DNA of 64,000 nucleotides from Myxococcales bacterium (GTDB lineage: Bacteria > Myxococcota_A > Polyangia > Polyangiales > Houyiibacteriaceae): contig JAOTVB010000009.1 in the NCBI GenBank assembly GCA_029863605.1, forward strand, positions 87,588 to 151,587, read 5' to 3'. Within the stretch, counting starts at the first letter, position 1. Every line of letters begins with the position of its first letter. The notes beneath the pieces are model-generated. The model worked only from the letters and a program-made list of their open reading frames with translations, was not told the origin of the DNA and made no database searches. Both the position numbers and the translations under genes were made by a program. This document shows positions 45,921 through 55,025 of this stretch, piece after piece.

Positions 45921-47228
45921 ATGGGTCGGCAGTCCACGTATCCACCAGCTCCACTCGCGCTCGACCTCCCGGCGCCCATTCGCGCTTCTGTCCGAGAGCT
46001 CGTCGTTCCGCAGTTCACCCGTGCGCGTCGGTCTCATCGGCGCTGGGTTCGGGTGGTCAACAAGGTGGGCGGTTCCCTCGAGCCATTCGGCCGTCCCAAC
46101 GCCGACAGGTACTGGGAGATTGCGCAACGACGGCAGCCCGATGCCGGTGACCCCACTTCGGACACGCAAGCCGCGCTTCGGGCGCTAGTCGATTCGTTGA
46201 ATGAAGACGCCGCCCTCAACTTTGTCGGCAAGATCGCGGCGCGGATCGACTGTACGCGCATGGCGACGACACATCTTCGCGTCGAGAAGGCCCTCCGGGA
46301 GACTCCAGCTATCGAGAGCGCCGAGCTGCCCACACAGGTGTTCGTTTTGGGGCTCTTTCGGAGCGGGACGACATTCCTCCATCGATTGCTCGCTCAGGAT
46401 CCGACTAGCCGGACGCTCCCTCACTGGGAAAGCTTCGATCCGGTGCACACGCCCGAGGGTCCCGAGGCCCGACAACGAAAGCTCGGGTTCACGCTGGGGC
46501 TCGCCGATGTCCTATCGCCCAACATCAAAGCGATCCATCCGATGGACGCTCATCAAACCGACGAGTGCCGAGCGCTCTTCACCAACGTCTTTCGGACGTT
46601 GCAGTTCAACGTTCAATATCGGGTTCCGGGGTACGTCGATTGGTTGCTACAACAGGACTCGCGGATCGCCTATCGACACTACCGTCGACAGCTTCAGCTG
46701 GTTCACTACCATCGGCCCTTTGGAACACGGCTCGTGCTGAAAGACCCGACGCACACGTTCTTCGTCGACACCATCCTCGAGATCTTCCCAGATGCCCGCT
46801 TCGTGTTCATTCATCGTGATCCCGTCGACACGTTGAGCTCAATTTGCAGTCTGCACGGCTACGCGCGCTCGGTCTTCAGCAGCGATGTCGATGCCGAAGC
46901 GCTCGGGCAGGAGCTTCCAGAAAGCTACATGATGTCGATGCTCGAGTCGGCGGTGGCTGCGGTGGACCGGTTGCCGGCCGATCGTATCGCCCACGTTCGG
47001 TCGTCAGATCTGAGCCGCGACCCTTTGGGGACAGTGGCCACGGCCTACCGTGACCTCGGGATGGAGCTCAGCGAGGACGCGAGCAATGCGATGCAAGTGT
47101 TCATCCGCGCGAAGCGTGACAATGCAAGTCCGCGACACATTCACGGCGCAGAGGGGTTCGGCTTGGACCCCGGCGCCATCCGCGAGCGGTTTGCACAGTA
47201 TTGCGATCGCTTCGACTTGACGGCTTGA
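45921..47228 (+). CDS. Sulfotransferase family protein
   Basis: 435 aa. The 5'-phosphosulfate-binding loop is GLFRSGTTFLHRLLAQDP at about residues 146-163, and the 3'-phosphate loop is FIHRDPVDTLSS near residue 297. These mark PAPS-dependent sulfotransferases of the Sulfotransfer_3 type. The enzyme would transfer sulfate to an alcohol on a lipid, sugar or natural product. It lies about 60 nt upstream of the thioesterase gene on the same strand. The acceptor is unknown. Confidence 0.88.
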   Translation: MGRQSTYPPAPLALDLPAPIRASVRELVVPQFTRARRSHRRWVRVVNKVGGSLEPFGRPNADRYWEIAQRRQPDAGDPTSDTQAALRALVDSLNEDAALNFVGKIAARIDCTRMATTHLRVEKALRETPAIESAELPTQVFVLGLFRSGTTFLHRLLAQDPTSRTLPHWESFDPVHTPEGPEARQRKLGFTLGLADVLSPNIKAIHPMDAHQTDECRALFTNVFRTLQFNVQYRVPGYVDWLLQQDSRIAYRHYRRQLQLVHYHRPFGTRLVLKDPTHTFFVDTILEIFPDARFVFIHRDPVDTLSSICSLHGYARSVFSSDVDAEALGQELPESYMMSMLESAVAAVDRLPADRIAHVRSSDLSRDPLGTVATAYRDLGMELSEDASNAMQVFIRAKRDNASPRHIHGAEGFGLDPGAIRERFAQYCDRFDLTA

Positions 47229-47289
47229 GCGCAACCTAGGGAACAAAAAAGAGGGATCGAAAGCTCGTCGGAAAGGGTATGCTCCTCCG

Positions 47290-47760
47290 ATGGAAGCGAA
47301 GCGACCCTCTGAGTCGTTTACCGAGATGACGGAGCTCGTCCTGCCCCAACACGCCAACGCCATTGGAACGGCATTCGGCGGGGTGATCATGAGTTGGATC
47401 GACATCTGCAGCTCGATCGCCGCAAAGCGCCACTGCGGACGTGTGTCGGTCACGGCTCGAGTCGATGCGCTCGAATTCAGAGCACCGATCAAGATCGGAG
47501 ATGTGGTTCGATTGACTGCACGCTTGAATGCGGCGTTCAAGACATCGATGGAGATCGGCGTGCGCGTCGAGCGGGAGCACGCCGAGACCGGGGAGCGCGC
47601 CCTCTGCGCCGATGCGCGGACCACGTTCGTCAACATCGGTGATGACGGCAAGCCATGTGCCGTACCACCGCTTTTGGCAGACACCGAAGAAGATCATCGC
47701 CTCGCTGCCGCGGCCGCAGATCGCCGCAAGCGCCGGCGCGCCGGAAGCGGGTCATCATGA
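47290..47760 (+). CDS. Acyl-CoA thioesterase, hotdog fold
   Basis: 156 aa. The N-terminal HANAIGTAFGGVIMSWIDIC is the YciA/BACH-type acyl-CoA hydrolase signature, with the IKIGDVVRLTARL strand of the hotdog fold after it. It hydrolyses acyl-CoA in the cytoplasm, usually as a hexamer. A basic tail (RKRRRAGSGSS) ends the protein. It precedes the luciferase-like oxidoreductase by 31 nt. Confidence 0.9.
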   Translation: MEAKRPSESFTEMTELVLPQHANAIGTAFGGVIMSWIDICSSIAAKRHCGRVSVTARVDALEFRAPIKIGDVVRLTARLNAAFKTSMEIGVRVEREHAETGERALCADARTTFVNIGDDGKPCAVPPLLADTEEDHRLAAAAADRRKRRRAGSGSS

Positions 47761-47791
47761 GCGGAGGGCGCGCCACGAGAAAGGTATAGCG

Positions 47792-48832
47792 ATGGAACGC
47801 GCGGAGAAAAACGTCCGGTTAGGAGTCACCCTGCCAATCGGCGGCGCCGGCAAGGCAGTGGAGCTCGCCAAAGGTGCCCGCGAGCTCGGTTACGAAGAAG
47901 TGTGGATGGCCGAGGTCAATGGAGGCGATTCGTACGCGTTAGCCGCGGCGGTGGCGCAGGGTGTCCCCGAAATGCGAGTTGGAACCGCCGTCGTCCCCGC
48001 ACAGACACGCACGCCGATGATGCATGCAATGGCGGCGATGACATTGAGCCAACTGACAAACGGGAACTTCATTCTGGGGATCGGCCTTTCGTCACCGAAC
48101 ATCGTCCATGATTGGGGTGGTCAACCCTACGACAAACCGCTTATGCGCATGCGCGAGCACGTCGAGGTCCTCCGACAGATGCTGACTGGTGCCAAGACGA
48201 CTTACGAGGGGAAAACCGTATCGGTCAAGGGCTTCAGGCTAGGAGGCTCTCCCGTGGGAGAGGTTCCTATCTATCTCGGAGCGCTCAACAAAGGAATGTT
48301 GCGGCTCACCGGTGCTCTGTGCGATGGCATTTGCCTCAATATGGTTCCAGAGTCGGCGCTTCCTCAGGTGCTCTACGAGGTACGCGTTGGGGCGGAAGAG
48401 GCAGGGCGCGACCCGAACACGATCGAAGTCGTTGCGCGCCTCCACGTCATGTTGGTCGACGACCCATCGATGGGGCGAAACTTGATCCGGACGGTCTTCG
48501 GCGCTTATGCGGCTACCCCGGGGTACAACAAATGCTTCGAGTGGATCGGTTTCGAGAAGGAAGCGCGACAGATTCGTGAGTCGTTTGCAAAACGCGATCG
48601 GGCAGGCGTGGCAGCGGGTGTCACCGATCGACTCTGCGATGCGATGGCCCTCGTCGGGCCCGCCGAAACGGTACGTGCGCGGGTACGCGCTTATGCCGAG
48701 GCGGGGATCGACGTTTGCGTGATCAATCCGATCGCGGATCCGTCGGCTGCGCCGGGGGTCATAAAAGAGCTCTCAGGATGCCTCGATGGTCTAAACCTGC
48801 GAAATAGTGGAGTTATTCGGGCTACCGCTTAA
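47792..48832 (+). CDS. Luciferase-like (LLM class) oxidoreductase, probably F420-dependent
   Basis: 346 aa from the ATG at 47792, which has AAAGG 9 nt upstream; the open frame continues upstream through the thioesterase in another frame but the start is clear. Sequence RLGVTLPIGG, LGYEEVWMAEVNGGDSY, GTAVVPAQTRTPMMHAM and LGIGLSSPNIV follow the TIM-barrel pattern of bacterial luciferase-like monooxygenases/F420-dependent reductases. It probably oxidises or reduces a small hydrophobic substrate with F420 or FMN. A TetR gene 38 nt downstream may control this region. Confidence 0.87.
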   Translation: MERAEKNVRLGVTLPIGGAGKAVELAKGARELGYEEVWMAEVNGGDSYALAAAVAQGVPEMRVGTAVVPAQTRTPMMHAMAAMTLSQLTNGNFILGIGLSSPNIVHDWGGQPYDKPLMRMREHVEVLRQMLTGAKTTYEGKTVSVKGFRLGGSPVGEVPIYLGALNKGMLRLTGALCDGICLNMVPESALPQVLYEVRVGAEEAGRDPNTIEVVARLHVMLVDDPSMGRNLIRTVFGAYAATPGYNKCFEWIGFEKEARQIRESFAKRDRAGVAAGVTDRLCDAMALVGPAETVRARVRAYAEAGIDVCVINPIADPSAAPGVIKELSGCLDGLNLRNSGVIRATA

Positions 48833-48836
48833 ATAC

Positions 48837-48864
48837 TTGACTGACTCGTTCAGTCACTTATAAT
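48837..48864 (+). promoter_or_regulatory. Sigma-70-like promoter of the TetR gene
   Basis: TTGACT at 48837-48842 and TATAAT at 48859-48864 with 16-nt spacing. The -10 ends 6 nt before the ATG at 48871, so transcription would start at or next to the start codon, implying a leaderless mRNA. Confidence 0.65.
48838..48856. promoter_or_regulatory. TetR-type operator, inverted repeat in the promoter
   Basis: TGACTGACTCGTTCAGTCA has perfect 7-bp arms (TGACTGA/TCAGTCA) around CTCGT. It covers the -35 box and spacer, so binding would block RNA polymerase. Such sites commonly mediate TetR-family autorepression. Confidence 0.65.
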
Positions 48865-48870
48865 CCTCTC

Positions 48871-49554
48871 ATGCCTCGCGTTCGCGACCCCGAGCGCTTT
48901 TCGCAGCTCGTCTCTGTCGCCACAGAGGTGTTCATCGAGCGGGGTTACCGCCGCACCCAGATGAAGGATGTCGCCGACGCCATGGGCGTCGCCAAGGGGA
49001 CGATCTACCTCTACGTCGAAAGCAAAGAAGCGCTTTTCGATCTGGCCGTGAGGGCGGCCAACGACGATCTTTCCGAGCCGAAGAAGCTACCGGTCGCGAC
49101 ACCAAAGCCAGGGGTGACCATCCGCTACGTCAAAGACGCCCTCGCGAGCGAAGCGCGTTTTCCCAAGCTCGAAGCGGCGCTCGGCAGGTCATGCCCGACT
49201 GACGTGTGCGCCGAGCTCGAGGGAATCGTGCGTGAGCTCTACGCCTTGATGCATCAACGCCGGGTCGCCCTCAAGCTGATCGATCGAAATGCCGCACAGT
49301 ACCCGGAGCTTGCGGCCATCTACTTCGCGATCGCCCGTCAAGCGATACCGAAGTTGCTCGAGAGGTATCTCGATGCACGACTCCCGGAAGATCGACGCGG
49401 CGGCGTGTCCTTGACGGCGATCGCACGCGGTGTCGTCGAAGTGATCGCATTCTGGGCGATCCATCGACATTGGGATCCAGCACCGACGCCCGTCGCAGAT
49501 GAGGTCTCCGAGGCTGCGGCCGTTCGGTTCGCTCTAGGAGCGCTTGGCAGATGA
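48871..49554 (+). CDS. TetR family transcriptional regulator
   Basis: 227 aa. The N-terminal helix-turn-helix is clear: FIERGYRRTQMKDVADAMGVAKGTIYLYVESKE (residues ~24-56 split here for reading). The rest is the helical ligand-binding domain with little sequence conservation. It probably represses itself from the palindrome in its own promoter and perhaps the upstream oxidoreductase. The stop overlaps the GT39 gene start (ATGA), so both are made from one transcript. Confidence 0.93.
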   Translation: MPRVRDPERFSQLVSVATEVFIERGYRRTQMKDVADAMGVAKGTIYLYVESKEALFDLAVRAANDDLSEPKKLPVATPKPGVTIRYVKDALASEARFPKLEAALGRSCPTDVCAELEGIVRELYALMHQRRVALKLIDRNAAQYPELAAIYFAIARQAIPKLLERYLDARLPEDRRGGVSLTAIARGVVEVIAFWAIHRHWDPAPTPVADEVSEAAAVRFALGALGR

Positions 49555-51107
49555 GTTACGCAACCACGAGGCGAGGGGCGATCAGCGATCGGCGAAGCCT
49601 GGCTGCCGAAGCGATCGTCGCCGCAGCTCTCGTCGCTGCGAAGCTCGGAATCCACTTGGCTTTCGCCACCCGATATGGCCGACACCGTGATGAGTACTAT
49701 TTCATCGACTGCGGGCAGCACCTCGCGTTTGGGTACGTAGATCACGCTCCTCTGGTGCCTTGGCTTGCCGGTCTATCGACGGCCCTCTTCGGCGACAACC
49801 TGTTGATGCTTCGTTTGCCCTCGATCCTCGCCGGAGCTGGAACCCTTTGGCTCACGATCCTGCTTTCCCGTCGCTTTGGCGCGAACGTGTATGGACAGGC
49901 GCTTGCCGGCTTGGCCGTCCTCTTCGCGCCCGCCTATCTCCGCATGCATGGCATGCTCGACCTTCCCGCGTTCGAGCCGTTGTTCTGGACCGTCGCGGCG
50001 CTGTTGCTGGCTGACCTGATCGACGGTGCCGATCGAAGGCGCTGGTTGCTGATCGGTGCTGTCGTGGGCCTCGGCTTGATGAACAAGCATACGATGCTCC
50101 TTTGGGGACTCGGTGTTGGAGTGGGCCTTCTCGCGACACCGCTTCGTGCAGACCTAAGGACCAGGTGGCCTTGGCTTGGGGCCGCCATTGCGTTCGTGAT
50201 CTTTACGCCCAACCTGGTGTGGCAGGCCCAACATGGATGGCCGACCCTCGAGTTCATCCAAAACATGCGTGAGACGACCCTCGCGCAAGTCCCACGCCAC
50301 CTGTTTGTTGCCGGCCAAATCCTCTACATGGGTCCGCTCGCCCTACCGATCTGGCTTTGTGGGCTCGTCTACTTCTTTAGCGACGCAGGGCAACGCTATC
50401 GTTTGCTTGGGTGGCTGTTCGTCACCGTCTTGGTCGTGCTCACCGTAATGCACGCGAAGCCCTACTATGCCGCGCCGGCGTACCCGATGGTGTTTGCAGC
50501 GGGAGGAGCATGGCTCGGCCGCCGGTTCGAGTCACGGCAAGCTCTGCGTACGGTATTCGCCGCGGCGCTGATCATCTCGAGTGTCGTCCTCGGCGCGATT
50601 ACGCTTCCTCTGTTTGCGCTTTCTCAGGTGGACGCGACCCTCGAGCGAGCTCTTGGCTGGGTCGTCCGCCCCGTCGATCTGACACACGACATGCACGACG
50701 AGCTGGGGTGGGCCGAGCAGTCCGCTGCCGTCGCGGAAGTCTTCGCAGGCCTCTCGCCGGACGAACGAGAGACCGCGACGATCTTCACTGCGAACTACGG
50801 GCAAGCTTCGGCGTTGAACCTTCACGGGCCTGTCTACGGCCTGCCGCGCGCGACCTCGGGACACATGAATCATCATCTATGGGGACCCGATCCATCGCGC
50901 CCCGGGCCGCTCGTCGTCGTTGGCCTGTCCAGCGAGGACCTTGCGATGTTGTGCGAGAGGCCCCGGGAAGCCGGTCGCATCACGAACCCAGACGCGATGG
51001 AATCGAACATTCCGATATACGTCTGCCGAGAACACGTGCCGCTCGGGATTGTATGGTCCAAGCTTGCGCGCTACCACCACGGCCGAGTCGTATACGACCC
51101 CCAGTAG
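49551..51107 (+). CDS. Glycosyltransferase family 39 membrane protein
   Basis: 518 aa with about ten membrane segments. The first loop carries RDEYYFIDCGQHLAFGYVDH, the DE-containing catalytic loop of the ArnT/PMT (GT39) family. These enzymes transfer sugars from polyprenyl or dolichyl phosphate to lipid or protein in the periplasm. A soluble C-terminal domain of about 120 residues follows. It is translationally coupled to the TetR gene, whose product may control it. Confidence 0.85.
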   Translation: MSYATTRRGAISDRRSLAAEAIVAAALVAAKLGIHLAFATRYGRHRDEYYFIDCGQHLAFGYVDHAPLVPWLAGLSTALFGDNLLMLRLPSILAGAGTLWLTILLSRRFGANVYGQALAGLAVLFAPAYLRMHGMLDLPAFEPLFWTVAALLLADLIDGADRRRWLLIGAVVGLGLMNKHTMLLWGLGVGVGLLATPLRADLRTRWPWLGAAIAFVIFTPNLVWQAQHGWPTLEFIQNMRETTLAQVPRHLFVAGQILYMGPLALPIWLCGLVYFFSDAGQRYRLLGWLFVTVLVVLTVMHAKPYYAAPAYPMVFAAGGAWLGRRFESRQALRTVFAAALIISSVVLGAITLPLFALSQVDATLERALGWVVRPVDLTHDMHDELGWAEQSAAVAEVFAGLSPDERETATIFTANYGQASALNLHGPVYGLPRATSGHMNHHLWGPDPSRPGPLVVVGLSSEDLAMLCERPREAGRITNPDAMESNIPIYVCREHVPLGIVWSKLARYHHGRVVYDPQ

Positions 51108-51112
51108 TCGAC

Positions 51113-52039
51113 TCAGCTCGCCGCTCGTGCTGGTGGGTCGCAGGGGTTGCACGAGATTCGCGAGCCGCTGCTCTCGACTTGGATGGTGGTGTGATCGATG
51201 TCGAAGCGTTCGGAAAGCAGCCTGCGTGCCGCGCTGATTACCGCCTGTGGGTCGACTGTTCCGGTGACGACGAGGTGGGTGGTCGCGACGTGCCGACCGC
51301 TGGTGAGCGACCAGATATGCAGGTCGTGCACGTCGACGACCCCAGGCTGCTCTTCGAGCGCTCCGATCACATCTTCCAGAGCGATGTGCCTCGGAACGCT
51401 TTGCATTAGCACATCGAGCGTTTCGCGAAGCAAGCCCCAAGCCGAATAGACCACCAGAGTGGTGATCAAAAGCGAAGCGATCGGGTCCGCCCACACCCAA
51501 CCGAAGATCAGAATCGAAAGGCCGGCGATGATCGCGCCTACGCTTCCCAGTGTGTCTGCCATGACGTGAAGCCAAGCGCCCCTGACGTTGAGGCTTTCGT
51601 TTTTGCCTCCGCTGAGAATTTTCAGGTTGATCAAGTTGATTGCGAGGCCGCCGGTCGCGATGCCGACCATCAAGGTCGCGTTGATTTCCTCGGGTTTCGA
51701 GAGGCGCTCCCATGCTTCGATCGCGATGAGGATCGCAACCGCAAGAAGCGCCGCGCCGTTGATGAACGCCGCGAGGATCTCGGCGCGATGGAAGCCAAAC
51801 GTGCGCGCGGTCGTTGCGGGCCGTTGCGCCCAACCCAAAGCAGCGAGTGACAACCCGAGGGCCGCGACGTCGGAGAACATATGCCCGGCGTCCGCAAGAA
51901 GGGCGAGCGAGTTGGATAGGTAACCACCGACGATCTCTGCAACCATGTAGACGGCGGTGAGCGCCAACGCGAACGCCAGGCGCTTGCGATTCCCCGCCGC
52001 CTTCGCCGCCGAACCCGCATGTGAATGGTCCTGACCCAT
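51113..52039 (-). CDS. Cation diffusion facilitator (zinc/cadmium efflux) transporter
   Basis: 308 aa. The ATG at 52039 was chosen over an upstream frame extension, with GAGG just before it. Six membrane segments; the metal-binding residues are visible in LLADAGHMFSDVAAL (helix II) and HVMADTLGSVGA (helix V). The C-terminal cytoplasmic domain (LEEQPGVVDVHDLHIWSL) is typical of CDF dimers. It exports zinc, cadmium or cobalt using the proton gradient. It is convergent with the GT39 gene. Confidence 0.92.
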   Translation of the reverse strand: MGQDHSHAGSAAKAAGNRKRLAFALALTAVYMVAEIVGGYLSNSLALLADAGHMFSDVAALGLSLAALGWAQRPATTARTFGFHRAEILAAFINGAALLAVAILIAIEAWERLSKPEEINATLMVGIATGGLAINLINLKILSGGKNESLNVRGAWLHVMADTLGSVGAIIAGLSILIFGWVWADPIASLLITTLVVYSAWGLLRETLDVLMQSVPRHIALEDVIGALEEQPGVVDVHDLHIWSLTSGRHVATTHLVVTGTVDPQAVISAARRLLSERFDIDHTTIQVESSGSRISCNPCDPPARAAS

Positions 52040-52085
52040 CGACCTCGATCGTAGCTGAAAAGAGGCCCCCATCCACCTTGCAACG

Positions 52086-53324
52086 CTAGGCGAACCATTC
52101 CTTTTGCTGTTCTTCGAGTGCTTCGTGCATCATTTGCTCGAGCGCCATCACGTGGATCCGGTAGTGCTCGGAAATTTGGGCCGAGAACCGGGACTCGTGG
52201 AAGCAGCGGACGAAGATTTCGAGACTTCTCGAGCGCTTTCGAAGCAGCATCGCCAACCGAAAGTTCAATGAGTCGTTGTCGGTGCCGAAAATGAAGACCG
52301 GGGGGTGGGCTACATTCTTGAGGAGTACATCGAGTTGGTCCCAGACCGTGGGGTCTTCGGCGTCCCCATCGACGACGTCGACCGGAAAGGTAGACTCTTG
52401 GGTCTGCATGTTGAAGGCCGCCACAGCGTTCTTGGCGGTTCTGTCGACGATGACCACCCGCTCGAGCTCATCGCTGGCCTCGCGTCGTAGGTGTTCCAGC
52501 ATAGTCTGACCGAAGCGACCAAACCCGACGAGGACGACGACGTCGCGAGCCGAGGTTTCCTTGAAGCGGGGAGCGAGATGTTGGTCGTAGAGCCGGTCCG
52601 CAGCCATGTGGTGCATGTTGAAGGCGCGGATTCGTTGACCCTCGGCGTCGCCCATCAACCGGTCCATCTCCCGCTTCATTTGAATGTCGTCGATGTGGGC
52701 GACGATCGACATCTCAGGCTCGGCTTCGAGCACGGCCCATGCCGCCTCGAGATTGACCAGGTCCTCGCCCGTCAGCAGTGCGACGCCTTTGGCACGACCT
52801 AGACCTAGGGCCTCCAATGTCGATGCGCTTCGGATATCGGCACACACGTAGGGCGCGCCGTACTGATTGCGTGCTTTCGCGAGGAGTCGCTGGCTTTCCT
52901 GCGTGTCGACCAAGAGGACACGCGGGTTCTTCTCGACCGCGTAGAGGCTTTCGAGAAAGAGCTCTCCGAGTTGGCCGACACCGACGACGATGATGTGATC
53001 ACGCAGGTTCTGTCGTTGAATCCATGCAGGCTTCAACAGGCGCAGCGCACTTTCCACCAACACGCCCGCCGTCACGAGCGGGGCGAGGAAGTATGCGAAC
53101 CAGAGCGCGATCCGCGCACCGTCGGGGCCGTCGATTGGGACGCCCAGGTCGAGCCCACCCAACACAAACAAGCCGAGCGAGTAGTAGATGTGCGTCAGGA
53201 TCCCTGCGCCAAGCACTTCCGGGCGATCTGAAACGACGACCCCGCTCCGAAACGCGTACAAGGCCAGCCCGAAAGCGGAGACCGCCAGGGCAATCCGCCA
53301 GATCCAGCCGATTCGCGAGCGCAT
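52086..53324 (-). CDS. Two-TM channel-like protein with double RCK (TrkA-N) domains
   Basis: 412 aa from the ATG at 53324 (TAGGG upstream). One membrane helix (WIWRIALAVSAFGLALYAF), a pore-like re-entrant stretch and a second helix (ALWFAYFLAPLVTAGVLVESAL) resemble a K+ channel subunit. The selectivity filter TVGYG is not present; the loop reads VLGGLDLG. Two RCK/Rossmann domains follow with GVGQLGELFLE and GFGRFGQTMLE, each binding NAD(P) or nucleotide. It could be a ligand-gated ion-flux regulator or a channel with unusual selectivity. Confidence 0.8.
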   Translation of the reverse strand: MRSRIGWIWRIALAVSAFGLALYAFRSGVVVSDRPEVLGAGILTHIYYSLGLFVLGGLDLGVPIDGPDGARIALWFAYFLAPLVTAGVLVESALRLLKPAWIQRQNLRDHIIVVGVGQLGELFLESLYAVEKNPRVLLVDTQESQRLLAKARNQYGAPYVCADIRSASTLEALGLGRAKGVALLTGEDLVNLEAAWAVLEAEPEMSIVAHIDDIQMKREMDRLMGDAEGQRIRAFNMHHMAADRLYDQHLAPRFKETSARDVVVLVGFGRFGQTMLEHLRREASDELERVVIVDRTAKNAVAAFNMQTQESTFPVDVVDGDAEDPTVWDQLDVLLKNVAHPPVFIFGTDNDSLNFRLAMLLRKRSRSLEIFVRCFHESRFSAQISEHYRIHVMALEQMMHEALEEQQKEWFA

Positions 53325-53366
53325 GAGCAACCCTATCGCAGCGTGGACAGGTCGAAAACCCTTTCG

Positions 53367-55001
53367 TTAGTCGTCATGTCCTTCGATTCCGAGCTGGTGG
53401 AGGGCCTCGGGGGTGTCTACATCGATGTTCACGGAAGCACTTTCGACGTCGACGTAACAGATCGCCGCCGCATGCGTGTGAAAGAGTGCCTTGCCGCCAA
53501 CATCGCCGGACAACTGACGAAGCTCAGGGAAGTGTCGCGAGCTCCATAGGACCGGATTTCCGCGCTTTCTGCCGAACATCGGGATGTAAATGCTGAGGTC
53601 GCCGCCTGCGCTGAAGGCATCGACCAGTCGACCGATCACGTCTGTGCTGACCCAGGGCATGTCTCCAAGGGCGATCAGGACTCCATCGACCTCGTTTCCA
53701 ATCGCCGAGACGCCGGTTCGAACCGATGAACCCATCCCTTCTTCGTAGTCAGGGTTGTGTACGAGCTCGACGTCACGGTCCCCTAGTGCGTCTCGGATCG
53801 CTTCAGGAGCATGACCCGTCACGACGAGAATCTTGTCTACCCTGCTCTCTCGAAGCGCATCGACCACGCGTGCGACCATCGGCGTCCCGTCTACGGGAAC
53901 TGTGAGCTTGTTGGCCTGGCCCATGCGGCGCGACGCCCCAGCGGCGAGAACCACCGCCACGATGTTCTTCTTGGCGTCCCTGGTGCTGCTGAGGTTTCGC
54001 GGCATGGGTCGATCGGGGATCTCTTTGAGCAGCCCGCCCACACCGAGGCCACTGATGAGCGTCGAATCGACGGACTCGCCGACCAAGAATCGCCTCAGCA
54101 CGTGATCGAACCCGCTCGGGTTGAGAGAACGTGCGCAGCCCGGCAGACCAAACACGGTGGTCTCGTCGAGCGTTCCAACCATCAACAGATTGCCGGGGTC
54201 GACGGGCATCCCCAGGTGAACGACCTCACCGCCGACCTTCTGCAACCCGGACGGGATAACATCCCCGCGATCCACGATTGCCGAGGCGCCCAGCAGCAGG
54301 ATCGGGTTGCACCCTTCTTCCTGCAGGGTTGTGATCGCTCGGGCCACCGCGTCGATCGAATGCTCGCAGCGTACTTCGCGCCGTACCTGAGAGCCAAGGG
54401 CGCTCAGGCGTGCCCGTTGTGCTCGACTCGCGCGTTCGAGCAACGATTGGCTGACACCCGGTAGCTCGGTGAGCACGAGCCCGGCGTCGAAGCGCTTGAA
54501 TGGAGCGACGCGGATGGCAGGGCCATTCGACAAGACAGCCGCCCACGCCTCGAGATCGGCTTCGGGAACAGCGAAGGGGATGACCTTGATCGTGGCGATC
54601 ATCGAGTTTGGCGCAACCCACGAGTATTCTGGCAACGTCGCAACCGTGATCGATTCGGAGATCCGGTTGCCCGCGTCGACCCGATCCCGGTCGACCATCA
54701 GCAGTCCCAGGCCAGTTGCGTGAAGATTGCATCGACCCGTGGTCGCTTGGGAGGCGGTGACCGAGGTACCTACGAGGTGCTCTGCAAGCCTCGCTGCCGC
54801 AGCGTCTTCGTGCACGTCGCCTGGCTCCAACTGAGCGACCATGACTTGGTGGTAACCTGCCTTTTTGAGTCGTTCGATAGTGCTCGTAGTGAGCACGGCG
54901 CCCTTCTTGATCGCGCCTGCCCCGTTTCCGAGTCGGAGGGTGTGCGCGAGAATCGCTCCCTCCAACTGGTCGGCATCGATGTCGACTGCGCCAAACTTCA
55001 T
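53367..55001 (-). CDS. Fused MoeA-like molybdopterin-binding and MocA-like nucleotidyltransferase protein
   Basis: 544 aa. The first ~340 residues have MoeA-like character (GASAIVDRGDVIPSGL and MVGTLDETTVFGLPG), and the last ~200 form a MobA/MocA nucleotidyltransferase: VVLAAGASRRMGQANKL, LIALGDMPWVS and GNPVLWSS. Together they should insert molybdate and attach CMP to molybdopterin for xanthine-dehydrogenase-family enzymes. That matches the cox genes downstream, which need Mo-MCD. The fusion joins two steps that are often separate genes. It is divergent from the cox operon with DUF1244 between. Confidence 0.85.
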   Translation of the reverse strand: MKFGAVDIDADQLEGAILAHTLRLGNGAGAIKKGAVLTTSTIERLKKAGYHQVMVAQLEPGDVHEDAAAARLAEHLVGTSVTASQATTGRCNLHATGLGLLMVDRDRVDAGNRISESITVATLPEYSWVAPNSMIATIKVIPFAVPEADLEAWAAVLSNGPAIRVAPFKRFDAGLVLTELPGVSQSLLERASRAQRARLSALGSQVRREVRCEHSIDAVARAITTLQEEGCNPILLLGASAIVDRGDVIPSGLQKVGGEVVHLGMPVDPGNLLMVGTLDETTVFGLPGCARSLNPSGFDHVLRRFLVGESVDSTLISGLGVGGLLKEIPDRPMPRNLSSTRDAKKNIVAVVLAAGASRRMGQANKLTVPVDGTPMVARVVDALRESRVDKILVVTGHAPEAIRDALGDRDVELVHNPDYEEGMGSSVRTGVSAIGNEVDGVLIALGDMPWVSTDVIGRLVDAFSAGGDLSIYIPMFGRKRGNPVLWSSRHFPELRQLSGDVGGKALFHTHAAAICYVDVESASVNIDVDTPEALHQLGIEGHDD

Positions 55002-55025
55002 AAACCCAAGCGCATGGCCGAGCGC

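Noticed and set aside
47528-47791. Upstream extension of the luciferase-like oxidoreductase frame
   Set aside because: It overlaps the thioesterase in another frame, while the ATG at 47792 has a Shine-Dalgarno and matches the family start.
48838-48856. Considered as an attachment site or inverted repeat of a mobile element
   Set aside because: Its position within a -35/-10 pair and directly upstream of a TetR gene is explained fully by an operator; no integrase or transposase is near.
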